Positions 23,578-32,587 of a DNA stretch of 64,000 bases are shown here, piece after piece. Numbering within the stretch: the stretch's first letter is position 1; each line of letters starts with the position of its first letter. The translations under genes and the position numbers were made by a program. The notes beneath the pieces were generated by a model. The model did no database searches. It was not told the DNA's origin and saw only the letters and a program-made list of their open reading frames with translations. This DNA comes from Paenibacillus tyrphae (GTDB taxonomy: Bacteria > Bacillota > Bacilli > Paenibacillales > NBRC-103111), in the NCBI RefSeq assembly GCF_024158745.1, contig NZ_JAMZAW010000032.1, forward strand, positions 1 through 64,000, written 5' to 3'.

Positions 23578-25068
23578 TTATCGGTACGCCTTTAATCTCC
23601 GATTCAAGTCCCGGGTGCTGGCGTAAACCGATTGATAAATTCCGAATAAGTCCTGATACACCGCGGCACGTTTCGGGTCCGGTTCGAACTGCCGGTCATA
23701 GCCGACGAACCGGTCTGCGCACTCCGCTATGCTTCCGAACCAGCCGCAGCCGACCGCGGCAAGCATGGCCGCTCCCAAAGCGGGGCCCTGCTCATTGCTC
23801 AGCTTCACGACCGGAGCTTGAAAAATATCCGCCTGCATTTGCAGCCAAGCCTCGTTTTTGGCCCCGCCGCCGATGGAGACGATCGTCCCTACTTCGACTC
23901 CCGCTTCCCTCAACATCTCCACCGACTCCTGAAGGGAGAACGTAATCCCCTCCATCACCGCCCGAACCAAGTGCTCGCGCCGATGCGAGCCGTCCAGCCC
24001 GATAAAGCTGCCTCTGATCACCGAATCCGCATGAGGCGTACGCTCCCCGACGAGATACGGCGTAAACAACAGCCCTCCCGCGCCGGCCGGCACCTCGGAA
24101 ACCTTCGCCAGAAAAGCGTCATAGCTTTCCCCGGCTGCGATCGTTTTCTTGAGCCAATCCAGACTGTATCCCGCCGCAAGCGTGACGCCCATCGCATAAT
24201 AGCCGCCTGGCTGCGAGTGGTTAAAGAAGTGGATGTTCCCTGCGAAATCCTTCTCCTGATCCTCGTAGGACAAGATGACTCCCGAGGTCCCAATGCTGCA
24301 CAAAGCGTCGCCCTTCCTTAAAATACCAGCCCCGACCGCGCCGCACGCATTATCGGCTCCACCCGCATACACCTTCGTATCCGGCGCAAGCCCCGTCCGG
24401 TCCGCGATTTCCGGTAACAAGCAGCCGACGAAATCCAGCGATTCCGCAAGCTGCGGACACAGGCTCATGTCGATGCCGAAGGCGCCGCAAATCTCCCGGC
24501 TCCATTGCTTCTGCATCACATCGAGCAGCAGCGTGCCGGCCGCATCGGAAATATCCATATGCAGCTTGCCTGTCAGACGGTAGCGCAAATAATCTTTGGG
24601 AAGCAGGAACACGGCCGCTTTGCTGAATACCTCCGGTTCATGCTCCTGCACCCACATGATTTTCGGAAGCGTAAAGCCTTCCAAGGCGGCATTTTTCGTA
24701 ATGCGATAAAGCCTGGGCCCAAGCTTGCTTTCGATCGTTCTGCACTGCGCCGTCGTTCTCGTGTCATTCCATAGAATCGCCGGCCGAAGGACCTGACCCT
24801 GATCGTCCAACAAAACCAGGCCATGCATTTGTCCCGAAAAACTGATCCCTTCGATATCCTTGGGCTCCACTCCCGACTCCTGCACCAACGCGCGCAAACT
24901 ATCCACGGTTTGATCTACCCATGCCTTCGGCTCCTGTTCGCTATATCCGGGCTGCTCGTGCTGCAGCGGATAGCTTCGCGACGTCTCGCAGCTAACTTTC
25001 CCTTCTTGATCGACAAGAAGAGCCTTGACAGAGCCCGTGCCTAAATCAATCCCAATAACATATTTCAT
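23578..25068 (-). CDS. xylB: Xylulokinase
   Basis: A 496-residue FGGY-family sugar kinase: N-terminal IGIDLGTGSVKALLVD phosphate loop, SFSGQMHGLVLLD and ILWNDTRT (sugar pocket), GGADNACGAVG, and C-terminal GGGAKNEAWLQMQAD. It phosphorylates D-xylulose to D-xylulose 5-phosphate with ATP, feeding the pentose phosphate pathway. Lies 35 bases after xylA on the same strand; the pair forms the xylose catabolic operon under the XylR operator upstream of xylA. Confidence 0.95.
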   Translation of the reverse strand: MKYVIGIDLGTGSVKALLVDQEGKVSCETSRSYPLQHEQPGYSEQEPKAWVDQTVDSLRALVQESGVEPKDIEGISFSGQMHGLVLLDDQGQVLRPAILWNDTRTTAQCRTIESKLGPRLYRITKNAALEGFTLPKIMWVQEHEPEVFSKAAVFLLPKDYLRYRLTGKLHMDISDAAGTLLLDVMQKQWSREICGAFGIDMSLCPQLAESLDFVGCLLPEIADRTGLAPDTKVYAGGADNACGAVGAGILRKGDALCSIGTSGVILSYEDQEKDFAGNIHFFNHSQPGGYYAMGVTLAAGYSLDWLKKTIAAGESYDAFLAKVSEVPAGAGGLLFTPYLVGERTPHADSVIRGSFIGLDGSHRREHLVRAVMEGITFSLQESVEMLREAGVEVGTIVSIGGGAKNEAWLQMQADIFQAPVVKLSNEQGPALGAAMLAAVGCGWFGSIAECADRFVGYDRQFEPDPKRAAVYQDLFGIYQSVYASTRDLNRRLKAYR

Positions 25069-25103
25069 GCCCTATCCTCCCCAAGGAGTGATCGTTCGCC
25101 TGC

Positions 25104-26417
25104 TTATACGGAAAAGATATACTCGTTCAGCTCGGCTTTGATCCGCTCAAGCCTGCCGGATTTGTTGCCAATCGTTTGGTTGCCGAGCGCATACTGCTCC
25201 AATTGGCGGAAATCCGTTTTGCCCGACACAATGTCGAGGCCGATGCCGCTCTTGAAGCTGCTGTAACGCTCATCCGTAATTTTCTCAAAAAAGCGGTCCT
25301 CGATCAATTTTGCCGCAACCTTCAAGCCTTTGGCAAACGCATCCATTCCCGCGATATGCGCATGGAACAAATCTTCCGGCTCGAACGACGATCTTCTGAC
25401 CTTCGCGTCGAAGTTCACGCCGCCCGATCCGAGGCCCCCGTTTTTCAAAATTTCATACATCGCGAGAGTAACCGCATACAGATCGGTCGGGAATTCATCC
25501 GTATCCCATCCCACCAGCAGATCGCCCTGGTTCGCGTCGATGGAACCGAGCATGCCATGCAAGCGAGCTACACGCAGCTCGTGCTCGAAGGTGTGTCCGG
25601 CGAGCGTCGCGTGGTTCGCTTCGAGATTCAGCTTGAAATGATCCTGAAGCCCGTATTTTTGCAGGAAAGCTATGGTGGTCGCCGCGTCAAAATCGTACTG
25701 GTGCTTCGTCGGCTCCTTCGGCTTCGGCTCGATCAAAAATTGCCCCGTAAAGCCGATTTCTTGCGCATAAGCGACCGCCATATGATAAAATCTCGCCAAA
25801 TTATCGAGTTCAAGCTCCATATCCGTATTGAGCAGCGATTCGTATCCGTCGCGTCCGCCCCAGAATACATAATTTTCCGCGCCCAGTTCAACCGCCGTTT
25901 CCAGCCCTTTCTTCACCTGCGCAGCCGCATACGCGTACACGTCCGCATTGGAGGTCGTTGCCGCGCCATGAACGAATCGCGGATTGGTAAACATATTGGC
26001 CGTGTTCCACAGCAGCTTCACCCCGCTCGCTTTCATATGCTCTTGGATGGAGGCCACGATCACATCCAGATTGTGATTCGTTTCTTTCAGCGAATCGCCT
26101 TCGGGTGCAATATCCCGATCATGGAAGCAAAAATAAGGAGCGCCGATTTTCTCAAAAAATTCAAAGGCCGCCTCGACACGTATTTTCGCCAAGTCCACTC
26201 CGGTGTAGTTCGTCCAAGGACGGATGGCCGTATCGGCGCCGAACGGATCGCTGCCCCCGCCCGTCAAAGTATGCCAGTAGGCTACGGCAAAGCGAAGGTG
26301 CTCCTCTTGCGTTTTGCCAAGCACGAGTTCCGATTTGTTGTAATGCTTGAACGCCAACGGATTTTTGGAATCTTTTCCCTCGTACTGAATCTTGTTGACC
26401 GTATTGAAATAACTCAT
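25104..26417 (-). CDS. xylA: Xylose isomerase
   Basis: A 437-residue class II xylose isomerase (long N-terminal extension). Visible motifs: YFCFHDRDIAPEG (catalytic His and its Asp partner), VFWGGRDGYE (Glu metal ligand), LNLEANHATLAGHTFEHEL (Glu and His ligands) and GSIDANQGD (Asp ligands). It converts D-xylose to D-xylulose using two divalent metals. GGGAGGAATCGTT precedes the ATG. Operon with xylB; divergent from xylR, with a 17-bp perfect palindrome between. Confidence 0.96.
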   Translation of the reverse strand: MSYFNTVNKIQYEGKDSKNPLAFKHYNKSELVLGKTQEEHLRFAVAYWHTLTGGGSDPFGADTAIRPWTNYTGVDLAKIRVEAAFEFFEKIGAPYFCFHDRDIAPEGDSLKETNHNLDVIVASIQEHMKASGVKLLWNTANMFTNPRFVHGAATTSNADVYAYAAAQVKKGLETAVELGAENYVFWGGRDGYESLLNTDMELELDNLARFYHMAVAYAQEIGFTGQFLIEPKPKEPTKHQYDFDAATTIAFLQKYGLQDHFKLNLEANHATLAGHTFEHELRVARLHGMLGSIDANQGDLLVGWDTDEFPTDLYAVTLAMYEILKNGGLGSGGVNFDAKVRRSSFEPEDLFHAHIAGMDAFAKGLKVAAKLIEDRFFEKITDERYSSFKSGIGLDIVSGKTDFRQLEQYALGNQTIGNKSGRLERIKAELNEYIFSV

Positions 26418-26476
26418 AACGATTCCTCCCTATGTTGGAAAAATGGCTTAATCTCATGTTAGCATCGGACACTTTG

Positions 26477-26493
26477 TTTGTCTAGTAGACAAA
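26477..26493. promoter_or_regulatory. XylR operator
   Basis: TTTGTCTAGTAGACAAA is a perfect 8+1+8 palindrome 60 bases upstream of xylA and about 80 upstream of xylR. A TTGCAA box 17 bases before TACTTT on the minus strand would put the operator over the xylA promoter. Confidence 0.75.
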
Positions 26494-26572
26494 GTAAGTC
26501 CACCTTTTATTTTTTGCAATCCGTGTTATGATAAAGAAAAAGAATCGATAATGGCAGGCTCTGGAGGATGGC

Positions 26573-27775
26573 ATGAAAATCACCGGCGATTTGCAATTGA
26601 TGAAAAAAATAAACAAATACCTTGTTCTGGATACGATCCGCCACCATTATCCGATTTCCAGAGCGGACATTTCCGTGAAAACCGGTTTAAATAAAACGAC
26701 GGTATCTTCCCTTGTCACCGAATTGATCGAAAGCCACTTTGTCACCGAAATCGGGCTCGGCGAATCCAGCGGCGGAAGAAAACCGATGATGCTGCTGTTT
26801 AACCAACGGGCCGGCTACGCGATCGGCGTCGATCTCGGCGTGAATTATATTTTGGCGATGGTCACCGATTTAGGCGGAACCGTCGTCAAGGAGAAGAAAA
26901 TCGACATGACCGATTTGAGCGTGGAGACGGTGACGGAAAAACTCAAGAAATGCATTTATTCGCTTATCAAAAAAACGCCTTCGTCTCCGTACGGTATCAT
27001 TGGAATCGGCGTCGGCGTACCGGGTCTGGTCGACGATCAAGGAAACGTACTGTCCGCACCCAATCTCGGATGGACCGACGTTCCCCTCCAAGAGATGCTG
27101 GAGCTGGAATTCAATCTCCCGATCGCCATTGATAACGAAGCGAACGTCGGCGCTTTGGGCGAGAAAGAATTCGGCGCCGGACGTTCCGTCTCGAATATGA
27201 TTTACCTCAGCGTCGGGATCGGGATCGGCGCAGGAATTATTTTGAACGATGCCTTGTATCGGGGAGTGTCCGGCTTCTCCGGCGAAGTGGGGCATATGAC
27301 CCTGGCGCAGGACGGGCCCCTCTGCGGGTGCGGCAGCCGCGGGTGCTGGGAAACGTTCGCCTCGGAGAAGGCGCTCATCCAACAAGCGAAATCCCTTCAG
27401 CTCGTTGATGAGAAAATCCAGGTCGCCGAGGCGATCGACAAAATCAACCTGAACACTTTGCTGCACCTGGCCAAGCAGGGATATCGTCCGGTCATCGATT
27501 TATTTGCAAGTACGGGACATTGGCTGGGGGTCGGCATCACGAATCTGGTGAATGTATTTAATCCCGAGCTCATCGTCATCGGGAACCGCATGTCCTTGGC
27601 ATCCGAATGGATGGCAGATTCCATCCATGAAACGCTGAATTCGCAAAGCCTCTCGTTCCATCGCCAAAAAATGAACGTCGTCTACGCACAGCTGGGCATG
27701 AATTCCTCGGCTGCCGGCGCCGCATCGATTGCGATCAACCGCTTCTTTTCGGCTATGAAGGCTTTGTCGGATTAA
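26573..27775 (+). CDS. xylR: Xylose repressor, ROK family
   Basis: A 400-residue ROK repressor: winged-helix N-terminus (PISRADISVKTGLNKTTVSS), sugar-kinase fold with GVDLGVNYILAMVTDLGG, GVGVPGLVD, and the zinc-binding CGCGSRGCWETF. In Bacillota XylR releases its operator when xylose binds. GGAGGATGGC precedes the ATG. Divergent from xylAB across the palindromic operator, so control of that operon and of itself is well supported. Confidence 0.93.
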   Translation: MKITGDLQLMKKINKYLVLDTIRHHYPISRADISVKTGLNKTTVSSLVTELIESHFVTEIGLGESSGGRKPMMLLFNQRAGYAIGVDLGVNYILAMVTDLGGTVVKEKKIDMTDLSVETVTEKLKKCIYSLIKKTPSSPYGIIGIGVGVPGLVDDQGNVLSAPNLGWTDVPLQEMLELEFNLPIAIDNEANVGALGEKEFGAGRSVSNMIYLSVGIGIGAGIILNDALYRGVSGFSGEVGHMTLAQDGPLCGCGSRGCWETFASEKALIQQAKSLQLVDEKIQVAEAIDKINLNTLLHLAKQGYRPVIDLFASTGHWLGVGITNLVNVFNPELIVIGNRMSLASEWMADSIHETLNSQSLSFHRQKMNVVYAQLGMNSSAAGAASIAINRFFSAMKALSD

Positions 27776-27795
27776 AGGTTAGCCCCTCCGCAAGA

Positions 27796-27844
27796 AAAAG
27801 GCCACTCCCCCGCCGATTGTCGACGGTAGGAATGGCCTTCTTTT
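27796..27844. terminator. Bidirectional terminator between xylR and the lectin/SLH gene
   Basis: AAGGCCACTCC pairs with GGAATGGCCTT, with TTCTTTT after it on the plus strand and TTTTTC-rich sequence on the minus strand. The two genes converge here. Confidence 0.7.
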
Positions 27845-27861
27845 GCGTGAGCATCATTTCA

Positions 27862-30800
27862 TTATTTCGTGCTTGTCCGTTTTTCTGTCTTATTTTCAAT
27901 CCTATAACCGTGATGGGTCGAAGCTTCTTCCACATCGCCGTAAGCCCAGTGGCTCGAAGGCACATCCGACCAGGAAGGCGTGTCGACGCCTGTCAGCGGT
28001 CCGCGGTTCTGCAGACGGTTGAAGATCGTTATGACCTCTGCGCGAGTCGTGTTTGCCTTAGGCCGGAAAGTTCCGTCCGGATAGCCTGACAAAATGCCCG
28101 CTTGACCGGCCGCATTGATTTCCCCGCGTGCCCAACTGTCGGCTATATCCGCAAAGACCTCCTTCTCGCTGCCCTGCAAATGCTTGAGACGAGCGACGAT
28201 TCCCGCCATTTCTTCCCGGGTGATCGGTTGATTCGGCTTGAACGTACCGTCCGGGTATCCGTTCATATAGCCGGCTTTTGTTACAGCGGCAACTTCGGCC
28301 ACGCCCCAATCCGCGCTTGTCAGATCCGAATAAATCGCGGCCGGCGAATCCGATTTGGAGAGGTGATACAGCCTGTAGAGCATAGCCGCTACTTCTTGGC
28401 GGGTCACGTTCCTTTCCGGCTTAAATGTGCCGTCCGGATACCCTTCAACGTATTTCTCATGCTCGCCTGCTTGTTTGGAGGAATCGACCGATGCGCCTGC
28501 TGCACCGTCGGTTCCCGCGCCTGACGGGATGGTTACGGTTAGAGATTGTACAGCCCCGGTTTCGACTCCGTTCACCACCGCTTTGATCGTAAACGGATGA
28601 TCGCCCTTGGTTAATCCGGTTACCTTGTAGCTGGTGGAGGTAACGCCGGATGCAATAAGTTTACCGTTATCATAAATATTATACGAGCTCGCACCGCCGA
28701 ATCCGTTCCAGTTCAACGTGACGCCCGTGCTTGTCACATCGCTTGCCGTGACCGAAGGCGATACGAAACCGCCGCCATAGCTCCCACCGGAGCTCGAGCT
28801 TGGAATCGCACTCAACGAGAAGTTAAGCGATACCAGGTCTTGACCTACATGAATAATTCCATCCCGGACATAGCTGTCCGAGCCGTTAACGGCAGGAACG
28901 GTCGGCTTGGCTTCCAACGAACTGTAGGAACTATAGTCGGGCTTCGTTGCCGTAATATAGTAGTCCCCGTCCGGGAATACCATCCATGCATATTCTCCCG
29001 CCTGATTCGTTACTTGCGGGTTGTGGTTTTGATTTGGGGCAAAATCGGGCAGTACAGGCAATTGAACCAACGTATTCGGAGTACGGCCTTTTTGCTTGTT
29101 CAGCTCCGTATCTGCCCAATACAAATTCATCGCAACGCCGCTAATCGGTTGGCCCGTTGCTCGATCCGTAACGACCCCGTAAGGGTCGATCAACGAGTAG
29201 ACTACCCCCATTTCCCCGTTCTGGCTTACCTTCACGAGCGCCGATGGTCCGGCAAGCACCGTTCCATCTTGGGCTTTAATTTGATATGAAACGACATATT
29301 GTCCTTGAGGAACATCGCTGATATCAAAGCTTCCATTGGAATCCAGCGCCATCTGAGTCACATACGCATTCCCGTTGGTCCCTTTCACCAGTACCGATAC
29401 ATTTCCTTTGCCAAAGACGCTCTCGACGGTCGGCTGGGTATTGCTTGAGGAACGGTTGGAAACAAACAGCTGGCCGCTAATTTTGTTGGAAGAGACAATC
29501 GTTTCGCCCGTGCCGTTCAACTGATCCACATGTACCGTTTGCTTTTTGGTTAACTGGACGGTCTGATTTCCCACTTTAACGGATGCGGTAATATCCACTA
29601 TATAATCGTAATTGCCCCGAGGTACCGAAATTTGATAAGAGCCGTCCGGTCCCGTCGTCACCGTAGAGACGAAGTCGGTTATGCCGTCTTGATTAAAGTC
29701 GGCCGAAACAGATACGGCAGCCCCCGCTATAGGCTGGCCTGTGACTTGATCGATTAAGATTCCCTTAATCGAAGCCGGCATGTAACGAATGTCAATCCCT
29801 TTTTGAACCGTTAAACCGGTCATCGGATCGGTTGCAGACGCCGTAATGAGCTCGCGCACAGGAGTCGTGCTCCGAATGTCCGGCGCCGTAAAGGTAACCG
29901 ACGCAACTCCGCTAGCATCCGTAACGGCCGTAACATCGGCTCCGCCGCCATTGCCGAAATGGAAGACGACCGATTGTCCGGCTACCGGCTGGCCGTTAAG
30001 CATCGCTACATTGGCAGAGAGCGTCACTTGCGATTTTCCGTCGCCGACTACGCTGCTTGGCGATGTATTCACGGTTAGCTTGATCTGTGGCGAAGTACTT
30101 TGAACAACGATGGTTTCCGTCAAGGTTTTACCGTCATACGAAATCGTGATGGTCGCCGTACCGGGAGCTTTGGCGGTAATGACCCCGTGCGAATCTACCG
30201 TCGCAATGGAAGGATCCGAGCTCTGGTAAACCGCCTTGCCGGTCACATCCTGAATGCTCTCGTCCAGATAGACCGCCTGAATTTTCGTCTGATGCGTATC
30301 TCCCGCCGCCAAGGTGAAGCTTGATTGATCGGCCTGAAGTTCTCTTAATGTCGACGTTGTAACATTCGAGCCTCCGGAAGCTGACGATTCGATGCCATTG
30401 CTCACCGCTGTCACGGTAAAGCGATGCTCTGTTCCGGCAGTCAGTCCGGTTGCCGTATAGGTGGTTCCGGTCACGCCGGAGGCGATCAGCCGCCCGTTTT
30501 CATAAATATTATAGGTTTGTGCGCCGGGCACGGCATTCCAGGTCAAGGTAGCGCCCGTGGAGGTGACGTCGCTTATCGAGACTCCTGTCGGCGCACCCAG
30601 CGTTACGGTTACCTCCGTTTGGGCGCTGCCACTGGCATAAACCGCTTGAATCACCGTAGTGCCTGCTCCGGTCGCGGTTACAAGCCCGTCCGCATTCACC
30701 GTTGCAACCCTGGAATTCATGGATTGATACGAAGCATAAGGAGTGACGTCCATACGGTAGCCGTCCGAGTATACGTAGCTCACCACGGTTTGGTGTGTTT

Positions 30801-32334
30801 CTCCGACGGATAACGTATAGCTTGCGCTATCCAGACTCAGTCCGGCGAAAACAGGAAGCGTCACACGATTCGAAAAGGCCGATTCAAGCCCGTTTTTGAC
30901 TGCCGTGACCGTAAAGGTATTGAACGTGCCCTGCGCAAGTCCGCTTACATTGAAAGCGGGTCCCGTTACATTGGATGCGTACAGAACGCCGTTCTTATAC
31001 ACTTTGTAGTAGGAAGCGCCGGGAACCGGGTTCCAGCTCAGGGTCGAGGCCGTTTGGGCCGTTGTGCCGGTTTTCAACCCTGTAGGCGGGGCCGGGATCG
31101 AAACCGTTACATAAGCACCGCCAACGGCGACAGCCGTTATATTGCCCGCGACGGTTCCGCCGCCGAAATCCAGGATCGCTTGACCTTGGCCCTGAGTATC
31201 CGATGTCAGCGTAGACACGGGATTGCCGTTTGAATCCGTAAGCGTGCCTTGTGTGGATGAAACGGTGATTGGCGCATCCGAAACAGGATTGCCGTCCACA
31301 TCGTATACCGTTGCGGTAACGCTCATTTTTCCGGGTTCGCCTGTCGGCGTTGTGTTCAACATAACCGTTGTCGGCGCTTGCTTGTACACGACATCCGGTT
31401 GGTTCACATCGATAGGATCGAGACGGTTTGTGAAATACCAGGATAAAATATCATGATTTTCCCACGACGAGCCCGTCGCAGAAGTAAAACCGGCATACAC
31501 GCTGCTCTTGCCGGCGAATATGGCTCCCAAATCAATACCGGAGGCATCGATTTGCTGAACTGCCGTAGAGCGGTTGTTCGTGTTGTTGGTATAGACTCTC
31601 ATGGTTTTATTTATCCCGTCGTAATCGATCCAGGCATAATGAATGTTGCCGTCTTTCATATCCATCTGGTTTTTGGGAATGGCCTTGTACCAGCTCGGAT
31701 TCGTATTAGCGACGTTCCCGTTTTGGGCCAGCCCGATATAGTTATCGCTTGGATCGTTATGCTGTCCGGTATAGGTCTTGTTATCGAACGTATCGAACTT
31801 TACCGCAAAGCTGGGTTGAATGCCCCCATATCCAATGCCGTCCCCCACGGACCCCGCATTGCTTGACTTCGTCTGGATAGCAAAAGTAAAGCCGTCGGCT
31901 CCATCCGGGAAAGTATCATTGGGATACCCGGAAGGGTCACTGATACGGAAAGCAAAGGAGGTGCTGAAAGAGAAGTTATTCGTACTGTAAATCAAGGACT
32001 TGTTAAAAGCCGAGCCGAATACTCCGGCCGTGGTTTTCGTCAAACGGAGCACCTTATTGCTGACTTGCGGCGTATTGTCAAAATAGGCAGACGCTTGACC
32101 GTTCATGGAAAGAAGATTCGTTTGATTCGGATTGTTAAAATTATCGTACTTAAAGGTGAGCCATTTCGTAACCGGCGTTTGACCGCCTGAGCTGCCCGCG
32201 TGGACCTTTGCGGAAAAGGGCTGGACCATGGCCAGGATCATGCAGATGATGACCACCCATGCGGTCACTTTGTTATTGCGTCTTATGTAGTCGAACACGA
32301 AGCTTATCCCCCTTATTTCATGTTTAGCCATCAA
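27862..32334 (-). CDS. Large S-layer-anchored lectin-domain surface protein
   Basis: A 1490-residue secreted protein. Signal peptide ~1-46 (RRNNK then a hydrophobic run ending KVHA). Residues ~50-300 form a legume-type (L-type) lectin domain (GADGFTFAIQ, FAVKFDTFDN, HYAWIDYDG). Then come a Big_1-like domain, fibronectin III units (SNGIESxxS, VTGTTYTATGLTAG), two Big_2 domains (ATVDSHGVITAKAPGTATIT), another Big_1 and two carboxypeptidase-regulatory-like folds. The C-terminus has three SLH motifs (GYPDGTFKP, GYPDGTFKP, GYPDGTFRP), which bind pyruvylated wall polymer. It likely holds glycans or plant polymers at the cell surface. Divergent from a hybrid sensor kinase, which may regulate it. Confidence 0.85.
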   Translation of the reverse strand: MMAKHEIRGISFVFDYIRRNNKVTAWVVIICMILAMVQPFSAKVHAGSSGGQTPVTKWLTFKYDNFNNPNQTNLLSMNGQASAYFDNTPQVSNKVLRLTKTTAGVFGSAFNKSLIYSTNNFSFSTSFAFRISDPSGYPNDTFPDGADGFTFAIQTKSSNAGSVGDGIGYGGIQPSFAVKFDTFDNKTYTGQHNDPSDNYIGLAQNGNVANTNPSWYKAIPKNQMDMKDGNIHYAWIDYDGINKTMRVYTNNTNNRSTAVQQIDASGIDLGAIFAGKSSVYAGFTSATGSSWENHDILSWYFTNRLDPIDVNQPDVVYKQAPTTVMLNTTPTGEPGKMSVTATVYDVDGNPVSDAPITVSSTQGTLTDSNGNPVSTLTSDTQGQGQAILDFGGGTVAGNITAVAVGGAYVTVSIPAPPTGLKTGTTAQTASTLSWNPVPGASYYKVYKNGVLYASNVTGPAFNVSGLAQGTFNTFTVTAVKNGLESAFSNRVTLPVFAGLSLDSASYTLSVGETHQTVVSYVYSDGYRMDVTPYASYQSMNSRVATVNADGLVTATGAGTTVIQAVYASGSAQTEVTVTLGAPTGVSISDVTSTGATLTWNAVPGAQTYNIYENGRLIASGVTGTTYTATGLTAGTEHRFTVTAVSNGIESSASGGSNVTTSTLRELQADQSSFTLAAGDTHQTKIQAVYLDESIQDVTGKAVYQSSDPSIATVDSHGVITAKAPGTATITISYDGKTLTETIVVQSTSPQIKLTVNTSPSSVVGDGKSQVTLSANVAMLNGQPVAGQSVVFHFGNGGGADVTAVTDASGVASVTFTAPDIRSTTPVRELITASATDPMTGLTVQKGIDIRYMPASIKGILIDQVTGQPIAGAAVSVSADFNQDGITDFVSTVTTGPDGSYQISVPRGNYDYIVDITASVKVGNQTVQLTKKQTVHVDQLNGTGETIVSSNKISGQLFVSNRSSSNTQPTVESVFGKGNVSVLVKGTNGNAYVTQMALDSNGSFDISDVPQGQYVVSYQIKAQDGTVLAGPSALVKVSQNGEMGVVYSLIDPYGVVTDRATGQPISGVAMNLYWADTELNKQKGRTPNTLVQLPVLPDFAPNQNHNPQVTNQAGEYAWMVFPDGDYYITATKPDYSSYSSLEAKPTVPAVNGSDSYVRDGIIHVGQDLVSLNFSLSAIPSSSSGGSYGGGFVSPSVTASDVTSTGVTLNWNGFGGASSYNIYDNGKLIASGVTSTSYKVTGLTKGDHPFTIKAVVNGVETGAVQSLTVTIPSGAGTDGAAGASVDSSKQAGEHEKYVEGYPDGTFKPERNVTRQEVAAMLYRLYHLSKSDSPAAIYSDLTSADWGVAEVAAVTKAGYMNGYPDGTFKPNQPITREEMAGIVARLKHLQGSEKEVFADIADSWARGEINAAGQAGILSGYPDGTFRPKANTTRAEVITIFNRLQNRGPLTGVDTPSWSDVPSSHWAYGDVEEASTHHGYRIENKTEKRTSTK

Positions 32335-32587
32335 ACTTCAACATCTCAAGTCGGCGGCAATCGAATTCAGAAACACGGCATGGAATCGTTCCCCTTCCTT
32401 ACAACCATAGACTCAGGACTTTTATCCTAACAATGTTTTTATTATATCGACGTTCGCTTACAAAACGCTTACAAATCGGATTCAAGTCATGGTTCCGGCG
32501 ATTTTTTATTACAAAATCATCGTTTTTTCGACAAAGTCCTTTATAATAATGATATTCATCGATACTTCCATTCGGAGAGACACGCCT

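Noticed and set aside
25176..26462. Long plus-strand reading frame (428 codons) opposite xylA
   Set aside because: It is the antisense shadow of a high-confidence xylose isomerase gene; no ribosome site, domain or hydrophobic pattern supports it.
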